A DNA stretch of 64,000 nucleotides. Origin: Sindora glabra. Its lineage: Eukaryota; Streptophyta; Magnoliopsida; Fabales; Fabaceae. The notes under the pieces were generated by a model. It searched no databases and was not told the origin of the DNA. It saw nothing but the letters and a program-made list of their open reading frames with translations. Location: NCBI GenBank assembly GCA_020226215.1, contig CM035236.1:8747001-8811000 (forward strand), given 5' to 3'. This document shows, piece by piece, positions 23,791-35,532 of the stretch (position 1 is the stretch's first letter; each line of letters begins with the position of its first letter). The position numbers and the translations under genes were made by a program.

Positions 23791-26700
23791 ACTTCGTCAC
23801 ATACAAACAAGTCAAGAATAAAGTTTGGAAGTCTTATTTTGACTCTTCGAAACTCAAGTAAGCAAAAAAGTAAAAGAATATGAAAAGTATACAAAGAAAT
23901 AAAGATAAAAAATATAATCGACATGGAGATCCATATTTATAGTGAGTATGGTAATTATATGTTAATATCACTAGAGGTATTTTAACCTTTTTAAGAGAAT
24001 ACATATGGTTTAGTGTAACCAATTTTCAACTATATTAACTGTCTAGCTGCTTCTAGTACTGTTCAGTTTGGATTATACAATACTAGAGTTGCACCCGGTA
24101 TAATACACTAAATAGAGAATTACCTTGTGAATTTAGGTGGACCGATCAATTGTGACACCATTGGACTGGTCAAGCTTATTTTCCAACCCAATGTACAAGT
24201 CTACTTGATTTAATCGAATGTTAATGAATTCAATTTCAAATTAATTAATTAAATTTTTTATTTTTTTTTTGAAAAGAAGCGTTAGTATTTTCTCGCAATT
24301 TTAATGATTTTTTTTTACTAAAAGGCTCCTAAAATGAAAAAGACTTTTTCCAAATTCATGAGTGAAAACGGTTGAAGTTATCGAGGATTCGACATATTCT
24401 TTCATAATTTATGGTACATTTAGTTGAAATAGTCCACGAAAATTAAATCATTGAGATTTTTTGTAATTAAAAAAATTGAGTATTATTGTCTCCAACATTT
24501 TATCCAGTAAACCTTGTTTATTTATATTCTTGGTTAGATTAAAGAAGGCTTGATCCCCTCCTCTCCATTTTTTTCAATTCATTGGCAACCTCGCTGGCAT
24601 TGGCTGCTCACTCAGTGACCCTTCAATCATTGACACCAATGTCACCACTTTTTAATAATATCGTGTTATGCACACAAAGCTGGCTAAAGCGTTACAACCA
24701 AATTCCCTAAAGTTTACATTTTTGTTGCTTTTTCTGTCTTTTTTCATTTCAAAGTCAAGAAAAAGGGAAAGGAAAGATAAACCTTTTCCCTATTAGTCTT
24801 CACATTTTCCTCTATAAAATTAAATAAAATCAACAGTTTTTTTAGCAAATTATTTGAATAGCCAAAGAATACTAACAGTAAACAATATAAATGGCTTAAT
24901 TTTTGAATGGTTGATGAAAGTTTTCCCTGTAAACAGTGTCGGAGTTAAAGAAGGTTGGCATTGGTTTCCACTTAATTTTTTTTTTGATTTCCTGTTTTAT
25001 AAAAATAATAATCTCATATTTATTATTTATCCTTCAAAGATTTAAGATTTATGTATATTTTATAAAAAAATTTATACTCAACTCTTCCTTGTGATAATTT
25101 TAATTCCATAACTGATCACAAAAGCAAAAGAACTTTCTTGTTTCTAATTCTAATTACAATAAGAAAGTTCTTTCATACATTAAATTTATATATATATTGA
25201 ATATCTAATAGTTCATATTGAATTTTATATTTTTTAAGATAAAAAACATTCAATCTAATAATTCAAAATTTATCAATAAAATCAATTTATGCATATATTA
25301 AATGAAATTTAATGTATGATAGAATCATATCATTATAGTAATATTCCTATAAAATTTTCCTTTTACTCCTAGAAAGTTTTTCTCTATTTTTTTGGTATTT
25401 ACCAAGTAAATAAATTATTTCGAGAATTAGAATAAATTTCTTTCATATCAATAAATGTCATTTTAAAATTCAAATTTATATTTATTATCAAATAAAAATC
25501 ATTTGAAATAAACATACTTTTATTTAATCAAAGTATTTCAAACATAAGAGTTTGGTAACATGCATATGCGATAAAAGGGAGACAATTTTTTAAATGATAA
25601 TCCCACCAAGAGTCAAATCAATTGCCATTTGATGGGTAAAATTTACTCATAGTAAGTTTTGTAACTTTAGCAAATCATCAAGAGCATAAAATAAAGGACA
25701 TTATTAACCAAGGCCATTCAAACCTCACTTAGGAGTATTCAACAGGGTTGAAAATATAAAATTTCTAAAAATTTATATGTTTCTATTTAACATTAATTTT
25801 TTATGTTCAAATATCAGTGCCACCTTAATTGATATCCTTACCTATTAACAAGTGTCTAAAATAAATTATAACAGAGAGCCTAAAATAAGCAGGCAATTAC
25901 GCCGCCTCTTGACAGGAATAGCTGGGCATATATATTTAGCAAATCGCAAGTGGGCCATCAATATTTTCAAATTTCAGAAGTACCCCAATTCAAGCGCAAA
26001 AGAACAATGGTCACAGAAGGACAAAATTGCCCATCTATTGCCATCGTTATTGCGTAAAGATAAAGTCAATTCCTAACGGTATCTATCCACCGACCACCGA
26101 CCTACCCTGATATCCTCTGCCCACTTAAAATAGTTAAAAATGAAATATCAAACAAATATCCAATACATAAAAAGAAATAAACTATCATGATTTCACAATA
26201 AATAAGAGATTGTCGTATGCAATTTTTTTTTCTACCGTATTTTAAAATTTCAATATTACTCCTTTTTTTGCATATTAATCCTCTTTAATTTTTAATTCGA
26301 AATTCTGTGATGTAAAAAATTTAAGTAATAATGCTAAAATTTTTAATGTTATCATAAAACTGACATATTTTTCTAACAAGGATATTGCATCATATTATAC
26401 TACTACAATATTAATGTTTTTGTATATAAAAAAATTCTCTGGTTATTTTGCCATTAAAAGCTCCAACAATAAGAGAAATTTTTAATTGGTAAACGAATGC
26501 ATAATTTTATGCTTACTATTAATAAAAATGAGGTAAATATAAATAAAAATAATTAAAAAATAAATTATTAATAATTTTTTTACAATACTTAAATAACAAT
26601 TTTTAAAAATAATAGACACAAGTGATATAACCAATAGCCCACCAATAATTCTTCGAAACACAAGAAACATTCCAAAGAGGTGCGACCTAGAATACACTAT

Positions 26701-27480
26701 ACAAGACAGTATCGGATCTGAATTTTTTTTTTTTAACATCATGTTAAAAAATAAATAAATAAATACGATAGTGTATTACAGTAACTCAAAATTATTTTTA
26801 AAGGATTCCTTTGTAATAAATTGCAATTGTTGTAACAAATAGCAAATATTTTGTGCAAAATAACTTTTACAAAAAATCACTTTTAGTCTTATTTGTAATT
26901 TTATACATATACTTATTTTCTTTAGAATTAAGTCTTTAAATTTTACTTCAGTTCTCATTCATTAAAAGAGTTTGGCCAATGGCCTAGATCTATTGAACTT
27001 GTGGACTCACGTACTATAGAGCAACATGACGATGAGAAATTATTCATTAAAATGATAAATTATTACAATTTAAAAGAATTTTTTTAAAAAAACACAATAG
27101 AACAAAACTCATTAGAATAAAAAATATGTATTATTAAAATTATAATTCTTAATTGTTCAAGTAACTTTTGTAAATAGAGTTTACTTCCTTCGTTCTTATG
27201 TCATAATTTAATTATATAAATCCATGAACATTTATCATATTAAACAGTCATAAACAAAAACATCTTAAATTAATTATGCTAAAGATGTAATTATAAATAA
27301 AACAATAGAAAAGCTTAATAAGAAAAGTATAAAAATAAAAATATAAAATTGAAGAAAGTACGACAACTAAAAGCTAAAGAAAAACTTGCAACACTCGTAG
27401 ATAGAAAAAATAAAATAAAAGAGAAAGTGATTTTGTCGGTGAATTGGCTTTTAATTAATATCTTTAAATTCTTATAACCA
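23791..27480. other. Intergenic region upstream of the ERF gene
   Basis: I see no gene. A GC-richer island lies at 25870-26110. A short perfect hairpin is formed by AAAGAACTTTCTT (25127-25139) and AAGAAAGTTCTTT (25161-25173). Confidence 0.45.
26089..26101 (+). promoter_or_regulatory. Tandem DRE/CRT cores far upstream of the ERF gene
   Basis: ACCGAC occurs at 26089-26094 and 26096-26101. This is the core bound by DREB-type AP2 factors, about 1.6 kb upstream of the ERF start codon. The link to that gene is inferred. Confidence 0.35.
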
Positions 27481-27533
27481 AACCATCATCAATATATATT
27501 TTTGCAGTATAAATTAAATTGGAGTTCAAAGAA

Positions 27534-27542
27534 ACCGACGTG
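27534..27542 (+). promoter_or_regulatory. DRE core overlapping an ABRE-like site near the ERF start region
   Basis: ACCGAC at 27534-27539 runs into ACGTGG (27537-27542), an ABRE-type core. It lies about 190 bp before the ATG and shortly after a TATAAATT at 27509-27516, so it may be near the transcription start. Confidence 0.45.
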
Positions 27543-27728
27543 GAGGCTCACCCAGATAACAAGCTCAGTCTCCAAAAGCCATTAACCCTCCATCTTCCTT
27601 TGTCTTCTACTCGTTAAAATCTTCATCTCTCATGAAGATTCACTTTCTCTCTCTTTAATTTCGATTTGACCCAGAACAACAATTTCACAGAGAGGGGGGG
27701 AAAGTTTGAATTTTTATATTTCGCAGAG

Positions 27729-28229
27729 ATGGACGGTGAAGGAGTTGGGGGGAAGAATAGAGACATACCCCCGAGGAAGAGAGGCGTCGACGGCGAGACA
27801 AGATACAAAGGGATTCGCATGAGGAAGTGGGGTAAGTGGGTTGCTGAGATTCGGGAACCCAATAAGCGTTCTCGGATTTGGCTCGGTTCTTATTCAACGC
27901 CGGTCGCGGCGGCGCGCGCATACGACACGGCGGTGTTTTATCTACGGGGGCCATCTGCTCGGCTTAATTTCCCGGAGCTTTTGGTCGCAGAAGGTGGCGG
28001 TGGTGGTGCCTGCAGGGATATGTCGGCTGCTTCGATTAGGAAGAAGGCCACGGAAGTCGGTGCTAGAGTTGATGCACTTCAGGCGGCATTCCATCACCAC
28101 CACCACCACCATGGTTCGGCGGCGCCAGAGCTTATGGCTCGTAACAGCGGCGGCAGCGGGGACTTTGTGGAGCGGGTTGACCTGAATAAGATACCGGAGC
28201 CCGAGAATTCGGACTGTGAGTGGAATTAA
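27729..28229 (+). CDS. AP2/ERF transcription factor, DREB A-5 (group II) type with EAR motif
   Basis: The predicted product is a 166-residue nuclear DNA-binding protein from a single exon. The AP2/ERF domain covers about 26-83 and reads RYKGIRMRKWGKWVAEIREP, with the Val and Glu typical of the DREB subfamily, then WLGSYSTPVAAARAYDTA. After it come a Gly run, a seven-His tract (122-128) and the C-terminal DLNKIPEPE (151-159). That segment fits the DLNxxP EAR repression motif, as in RAP2.1/RAP2.10/DEAR-type proteins. A repressor role in stress responses is therefore likely but inferred from family. The chosen ATG is the first in the frame; codons upstream of it lack a start other than a non-family-like ATG at 27666. 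The coding region is GC-rich compared with its flanks, normal for this family. Confidence 0.95.
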   Translation: MDGEGVGGKNRDIPPRKRGVDGETRYKGIRMRKWGKWVAEIREPNKRSRIWLGSYSTPVAAARAYDTAVFYLRGPSARLNFPELLVAEGGGGGACRDMSAASIRKKATEVGARVDALQAAFHHHHHHHGSAAPELMARNSGGSGDFVERVDLNKIPEPENSDCEWN

Positions 28230-30295
28230 TCTAGGAGATGCATCCCTCTCCGTCTTTCTCCCCAAACTGTTTGCTTCTGGTCTGCTCTAAGGAGGGTGGT
28301 TGCTGACATGCGCCATGGAAGTTGTAAGCCGGCTAAAGCAAAGTGATGTCGACGAAGGCCTTGATGTGGGTTACTGTACTGTATCTTTTCCTCTTTACTA
28401 GTCTTTCTACTTTAGAATTAGATTTCCACCAAAGAAATTTTGGCGTTTGTAAAAATTGTTAAGTGTATATTAACCAAGTAATTAGCCTCGTCTCTTGCAT
28501 CTTTGTTAGTTCTTTGATAATCCTCCTTTTTTTTCTCTTAAATTTTTTTGCTTATATATATATATATATTTTTTGCTAGCTTCTGTTCTATTTTAAGTTT
28601 CCTCTTTTTTTTAAAATAATAGATAGGAGGTACCGGCAAGGAGAGGAAAAGATGGACAACATGAAAATCTTACAATAAATGACTCCTGTAAGTTTTAATG
28701 GCATGGGAGATCCACCACCGGACCAAAAGGTCCTAGATTAACTTTTGCTTAACTTGTCCCCCAACCCTTGATTTAGGATATATAATTTCGGTGGAAATTC
28801 GAAACTTTAGAATGAAAAATCAAAATTTTGATTGTTGGGTTTGGAGGAAAAAGTGGATAGAAATGATGGAAAAGAATGAAGAGTGAAGTTGAGGGGACAA
28901 CAATGGCCTCGGGTGCTTAGAAAGGAAAGAGAGGAGAATAGCAACCACTAAAGTTTTTAACTACTAAAGGCGATAAGATTCAGAAGTTAGGTATTTTTCT
29001 GGTTCTCTGCACTGTTTGCCGATAATGAGGTGTGAAGGGACCAGTGGCAAAATATGCTGTGCCTCTGCCTGTATTTTGATAACGATGTATGACGGGGTCT
29101 CTCTTAATCGGTTTTCTTGTCTCAGAATTCCTTTCTAATTGGTCCAAAATCTCAAACCGCCAACACCACGACATTTGTATTGATAGAGTAAGAAATTAAA
29201 TTAAAATCGAAATAAGAAAATTTATCAGTTCCCAAAGTTTTTGCTTGGAAAAATTATGTATACGTGATACAATCGTTGAACTGAAGAGGTTTTTCTGACA
29301 GAGATGGAGCAGTATACTTTCACACCTTGCCATTAGCAATATGCGAATTTTGTACACATTACATCATGTATTGCTTGGAAACGGATAAATCTATCTTAGT
29401 TATATCTATTTAAATTCCATTAGAAAGTTGACTTTTCTTAGGCAATATATTGGATTGATCAGTAATTAATAATATAAAATAAGATGAAAATTAATAATAT
29501 AAAATAAAATGAAAAAACTTGGCTTATCTACTCTTCTCCGGTTAGAAAACTTATGACAAAAATTTTTAATTTTTATTATAAAAAAAAAATTTAGTTTCTT
29601 GCAAAAAAGTTACCTTTAACATGTAAAAGATTTAGATTTTACAAATACAAACAGGTTGACAGTGAGTATGTATATAATTTCTCATTTTCTTATATCAAAT
29701 AGATGAAATCTATTTGATTAGAATATTTTCACGTGTAAATATGTGAAAGAGCGTGTTCCTAATATTTGCAACCATTTGGTTGTTTCTAAGATGTCTTAGC
29801 TGTACTCCATATATAGTTCACTAAGATCTATGACTCTTTTTATGTTTTAGACAAGAGATCAGTCCATGATTAGCGGAGAATTAGAGATTTTTAAACCTTG
29901 TGTTTCGAGAATTTTAGCTAAGCATTAACAATGTGTATTATATTTAAAAGTTCGCCTCCCACGTTAAAGATATTGATTCATAAAAGCGGCCGAATCCGCC
30001 AAAAGAGAAGAGATCTATGAAAGGCAAAACAATGCAGGAAAAGACAACAATGCTATAAATAATTAAACTAGAGATAAACGTTCAAAAAAGTAATTCCACT
30101 TTAATAGTTGAGCAACTAGTACATAATTAAAGACATTTTGGATTCAAAACAATTGTTAATAAAGTATATTCCATAGTCACATAATTGAGTTGAGAGTATC
30201 TTACTATATTTGATTTTGATATCTCTTGAATGCCTTATATATTCTTTTATATTCAAATTTAATCTCCATTATTACATATACGTGTATCTAGTGAC
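28230..30295. other. 3' flank of the ERF gene and intergenic DNA
   Basis: The 3' UTR probably covers the first 200-300 bp. A minus-strand open stretch at 28980-29174 (64 codons) has no recognisable domain. Otherwise nothing is seen. Confidence 0.45.
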
Positions 30296-30593
30296 TTAGG
30301 ATTTGTTTGTTTTTTATTTATAAAAATATTTTTTTATTTTTTATTCATTAAAAAAAACTTATTTGATAATTTATTTTTAAAAATTATTCTGTAAATGTAT
30401 AATTTAAAAATATAAAAATAAAAATAATTTTAAATTTTTTTAAACTTATTTTTTATTTTCAATATTAATTTTATAATTAATAAAATATTTCTTTAATTAT
30501 AGTATCAATCACTCTCTAATTTTTATTTTACTTTAATTCAAAAATAATTTTTAATAACATAAAAAATGAAAATATATCCAAATACATCCTTAA
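30296..30593. mobile_element. Small MITE-like element, about 300 bp
   Basis: The left end TTAGGATTTGTTTG is mirrored by the right end CCAAATACATCCTTAA. The interior is AT-rich with matching ATAAAAAATGAAAA-like segments. It has no frame. Ends are imperfect and no target-site duplication was confirmed. Confidence 0.5.
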
Positions 30594-31679
30594 TTACTTT
30601 TATTCTTACCAATAAAAAAATAGTAACATAATTGAGCGGTCACGCATGTATATCTCTTCTCTGAGGTTTGAAAGCGTTACCAGGACTTTATGTAAGTGTA
30701 GATTATGAATCATTTCATTAAAGTTATCAAGATAATCATTTAAATATAACTACATAGAAGAATTATATTTTAAGTAGTCGATATTACACTTGCATCACTA
30801 TGCTCTTATTAAATGATTTTGCAATATAAATAGATCCGGCTTGTGGATAAGCACTGATAACTGCTTCAAGATTTTACAGATTTTTATTAACATTGAAATT
30901 ATATAATTTTACAGGACTCCGTTTATGTTTACGATAAATACATAAAGTTGTAATTTCATAGGACTCTGTTTATGATATCTAAATAAAGGTTGTAATTTTT
31001 ATCTACCAATATTACATGAGAAATTATTTAAATAATTCTAAATATATATATATATATAAAGTAGTAAGGGTATGTACCGGAGATACCTCGTAAAATTCCA
31101 TGTTTATCATGATCCAGGCTTCAGAGGGAACTAGTAAAGAGCTCTTCTCGTCCATCGTTCAGTTCAACAACTGAACTGGTTACATGGTCTTTCTACAATA
31201 ATGATTGATGGACCAAACAAGTGAAAGAATAAAATAAAATAAAATGTTTCCGCGCCCCTACCGTCCGGGTTAAAATAAATTGCAAGGACAAGTAGGTAGA
31301 TGAAGATTAATGCCAATTGACGCAAGAGTCAAACATTTGCTTTGAAATATGGTGTATGAAGCAAATTGACTCACCATCTTCTACGCCATAATCTCATGGG
31401 CCTGAATCCTGCCGAGAGTTATAGTGGCCAACATCGAAATGAAAACGATTGGAACTTTGTATTGAGCACATTGCTAAGACTGAAATGATTGGCCCTTGAA
31501 ACAATTTGATAATGACAGAGATTCGCGTAGTGAAGAAACGATACTATATACACATAAAAATACAGGCATAAGCCAAAATTTTAATTCCAATCAGGGCCAG
31601 TTTCTCTGACCACACTGAAGCAATTTGCTCCCTGCATCAAATTCAAGAACAAATATTTTGAACAGCCCTCTAAATTTTA
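30594..31679. other. Intergenic DNA downstream of the CBSX gene
   Basis: No gene is seen. The CBSX 3' UTR should occupy the last 100-200 bp (minus strand). Confidence 0.45.
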
Positions 31680-34600
31680 TCAAGCTTCTTGGGTCGCTCG
31701 TTTAATTTGAAGCGCAGCTCGTACAACATTTCCTCGTGTGATAATTCCAACCTTCGGATCTTTCAAGCAACTTAGAAATCAAAGTAACATAGAGATATAA
31801 ATAAAAACGGCTGAGTAGAATAATATTCTTACCAGCTTACCCTCAGCATCTACAACCGGAAGTCGTCTGAATTTTGTCTTCAGTAATAACCTGAAGAAAA
31901 ACAAATCAGAAATGTCATCTTTTGCTGTGGCAGCTCCTAGAAAACAAATAAAACGCAGGTGGGAAGAAAGGAATTTCAAATTGAGAGAAAACAGAACAGA
32001 TACAAACCTAGCAGCATCCTCAAGATCGGTGGTCTCCCGGACAACCATAGGAGCAGGCGTCATTAGATCACCGATCACCTTTCCATTAGTTTTATTCAGC
32101 AGTTTCTGAACCTCGTTGAAAGTCTGCAAGCCATTATTATAACATTAAGGAACATATGCTTCCATAAATTGGACAAATTCTGAACTAACAGGTAACTTGA
32201 AATGCTACAAGCCCTCAAGGAAGATGATGCAATTTTTTCATAACTGGAATAGAGCTGACAAGTGCAATTTTTCATATATTGAAATTGTTTATTAAGCAGG
32301 TATAGAATGCCCAATCCCAAGGCGAGCCCTCAAGGTAAAGGCAGCCTCGCAAATCTTGGCTGGCCTGATATGGGGTAAATGGTGAGTGCTAAAGTATCTG
32401 CCAAGTAATTTCAGCTTCTTTTGTAATCTCAGGTACTAACAATATAAACTCCTCTTTCCATCATGGATGTCCCAGAATGAACAAAAGATCAATCAAATGC
32501 CAGATACAAAGATGTTTTTACGTACTTTCCAAGTACTGTCAACTTCAGGAAACATGCTGTTGCCATCTAGTCCATGACCTGAAATGGACATTGCATATTA
32601 TTTGAGTGGTGAACCCAATCTTAGTTATGAAAACATACACACGAGAGACAAAAAAAATAAAATAAAATAAAAAATGCTTTCCTTTGCATGTTTTCCTCAT
32701 CACACTTTAGGATAAAAAGGGCTTTCAACAAAGAGAAAGGAGCAGACGATGTTTATCTGCATTGCTTTACCTGATATAGAGTCCAGTGCTAACAAGTCAT
32801 AATCTGAAATAACACCAGCCTGTGAAGAATTAAGGAGCCTTGAGAAAGAATTTCCAAGCAATAAAGGGTCTGTTTAGTGTAGGGATGTTTGGTAACATTA
32901 TTTGAGAATTGATTTTAGAAGAAGCTTAGTTGATTATGTAGCTTTTCAACCAATAATGATTTTGAGCCATAATCGATTTCAAAATACCTCTAAAAGCTTA
33001 ACCAAATACGCTATAAAAGGAGGGAAATCAATTATGAACTCTAACATTGATTCTACACGATGTAAAAACTATACCAAATTTGCACTAATTCTGCAAAATA
33101 TGCCTGGCTATGCAAAAAAAGAGCAGAAATCTAAAGCACACGTGTTGTTCATACATTTACGGTTTATATTAGCTTAATTCAAAATTTTTAGACAGATAAA
33201 TTGCCGCTGAGTTTTGTTGCTGAAATAAACTTGACTAATAGCTCCTGATTAGTGTCAAATAAACCCTATAATCAACTATAAAGTTATGATTTTCTCATCA
33301 TTGGATATATAATTTAACCTCTAATTGAACTGAATGATGCTAATACTACTAAGAAAGAACCTTTTGCAGATTAGTGAAAATGATATTTTGACCCTGAGAT
33401 CAGGACCAGAAGATCTTGGAAGTTCGACATTTTAAAAATAAGGTCTACATAGTTATAAATAGTTACATGATAAATCATAATTACATCTTAAGCCATAAGA
33501 TTGGCAAATCTAAGTGATCCGTGAAAATGCATAATACTCACTAATTTCCAATCATCGTCTATCACAGGAAATCCAGTTATTCTCTTCTCAACAAGTGTTT
33601 CCAGAGCTGTGGGGCAAAAATAGTTGACACAAATGTCGTAAACTTCGAACTATAACTTGTAAACTAAATTAAAAAATAAAAAATAAAAATAATAGTGGCT
33701 CCACTGGCATTATAGACGTCAAAAGTACCTTCATCCACTGATGTTGAGGGCTTTACGACATGCAAATCTTCTTTCCTTGTCATAAATTCACCAACAGTAT
33801 AAAACCCACTTCTCGGCTGCATATTACCGGAAAAATTAACCTTCGTGAAATTCAGTTTGTATAGCTAATATGCTTTTTCATAAATTTAGACTGCGACAGT
33901 AATCAACAACTGACAACATCAGACAAAATAAATCACAGAGAAAAGGTTCTGTTCGAGGTTGGCCAATACCCTCTGTCACCCTTCATGTTGAAGCATCATA
34001 CTAGAGAGAAATAGGGCCCAAAAAGTATGGATTAGAAGGATTGCTTTTTGGAATCCTTTTTTTTTTCCCTTAATTTATTTACCGGAAGTAAAAATATTGA
34101 TTCTTAAGAGTAGTAAATAATTATAGCCATCTTTTCGATTGATCATTATTGCAACAGCTATGGTTTTATGAAAGCAGTCACCAGGTCACTGTGAGAAGTT
34201 AAAGGCTGGGTTCTACATTTTCAATCTCCTAAAACCACGACAACCTAAAGTCCATATGCATACAAAGTAAAGCAGCAGCGAGCAGACACCAACACACCAA
34301 AGCTCAATCATCCATAAAAGAATACAATAAAAAACTATAATGCGATGTCAATTGTTTGTATACAGCTAGCTAAATTCTCCAGCGAACATACAAGATCCCA
34401 ACATAGGAGACGTTTGGATGTTAGGTGATGGGCTGACTTTGAAACCAATTGATTGACTTTCTAAATTAACTGATTTTAGTGTTTGACAAAGTTGCAAAAT
34501 ACCATTTTCAAGGGGAGTAACATTTTCAATTTAGCCGATCTGAAAAAAAATAAAATAAAATTACCTTTAATTAATTTTTATATTTTTTATTTTATCCTTC

Positions 34601-35285
34601 CAAAAAATTTTATTAATATATGATATTTATTTTCATATAAAAATTAAATTTTTATATTTTCTATTTTATCCTTCTAAAAATATTATTAATCAATATTTTC
34701 ATTTCTCCCACCATCAATTTATAAAAAATTATAATATTTATTTTTATACAAAAATTAAATAATTATTGATTTCTTAAAAAAATTTAATAATTATAAAAAT
34801 TATATTAATTTAATTTTAAAAATATTTAACATATAATAAATTATAATGTTAACAATATATTATTTATAAAAAAATTTAATATATTAAGCAATATATAAAA
34901 ATTAAAATATCAAAATAAATAAAATAATATTTAAATAATTTATAAAATATATCCGTACTCATACATCATTCTATATCCAAACAAGTAATCATCATAAATA
35001 ATTAATTTTATCAAATATTTAAAAACAATCGGTTAGTTAAATTATCTATAAATTCTAAATAATGCTATAATTGAAGATACTACAAATCCAAAGAAGACGT
35101 AAAGGGACGGAATTAGTTATGAGAGTGTCGCCGGCGGCCACGGGAGAACCACGAAGCCTGATGACTAGACCGCAGCGGTGGAAGCACCGGATATTAGCGG
35201 CGGAACGTAAAGAAAGGCGGCGAATGGAAGAGAGGGGACCAACGCCAGTCAGTTGTAGAGTCTCCGGACGAAGAATAGAGTCCAT
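31680..35285 (-). CDS. CBS-pair protein, chloroplast CBSX1/CBSX2 type
   Basis: Proteins of this type sense adenosine nucleotides and modulate chloroplast thioredoxins. Exons, in coding order, are 35285-35109, 33816-33729, 33606-33542, 32819-32771, 32578-32526, 32123-32008, 31890-31833 and 31751-31680. The predicted length is 225 residues. Residues 1-59 are rich in Ser, Arg and Leu and fit a plastid transit peptide. CBS motif 1 includes YTVGEFMTRKEDLHVVKP, ITGFPVIDDDWKL and GVISDYDLLALDSISG. A linker with FPEVDSTWKTFNEVQKLL follows. CBS motif 2 runs GDLMTPAPMVVRE, FRRLPVVDAEGKLVGI, ITRGNVVRAALQIKR. Ala replaces the usual Val in KLAGVISDYD. Exons 2-8 are clear. The exon 1 donor (GT at 35107-35108 on the + map) is the only phase-0 choice I found near the expected end but is a weak site. 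Confidence 0.93.
32866..33266. mobile_element. MITE-like insertion in a CBSX intron
   Basis: Ends GGGTCTGTTTAGTGT (left) and GTGTCAAATAAACCC (right) are imperfect inverted repeats. It sits in the intron between exons 3 and 4. It contains only spurious frames. Confidence 0.5.
34408..35050. mobile_element. Possible AT-rich foldback element in CBSX intron 1
   Basis: Left GTTTGGATGTTAGG and CTAAATTAACTGATTTTAGT are loosely mirrored by right CCAAACAAGTAATC and AAACAATCGGTTAGTTAAAT. Boundaries are unclear. The intervening DNA is almost pure A+T, unlike the gene around it. Confidence 0.35.
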
Positions 35286-35526
35286 TATCGGCGTCTACAG
35301 CTTGCTCTGGAATTGGGAATTCGGAGATACCAAATTTGGTGGGGGGGGATTTTGCCACTACTTAGAGCTGCGGATTATTTATCGACAAGGACCGCGATTT
35401 CCGGCTTTCACTGTCAGAAATATCAAGATTGCCGCCAGTGAACTCCGCCGTTTACCGACTCCAGACGTCAAATCACCGAGGAAGATTATGTTACGGTCGG
35501 GATGAACTAGTCATCGCGGGGGGGTA

Positions 35527-35532
35527 CACGTG
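35527..35532. promoter_or_regulatory. G-box CACGTG upstream of the CBSX gene
   Basis: Perfect palindromic CACGTG in TACACGTGTCG, about 240 bp upstream of the CBSX start codon. It is a candidate light/ABA-response site, by family knowledge only. Confidence 0.4.

Noticed and set aside
23685..24022. Minus-strand open stretches with many Phe and Leu codons
   Set aside because: No domain; they overlap the diverged tandem repeat and AT-rich flank.
27685..28265. Other-frame open stretches over the ERF gene
   Set aside because: They are shadows of the GC-rich AP2 coding sequence.
35071..35505. + strand open stretch of 144 codons opposite CBSX exon 1
   Set aside because: It overlaps the transit-peptide exon in antisense and resembles no family; GC content explains its openness.
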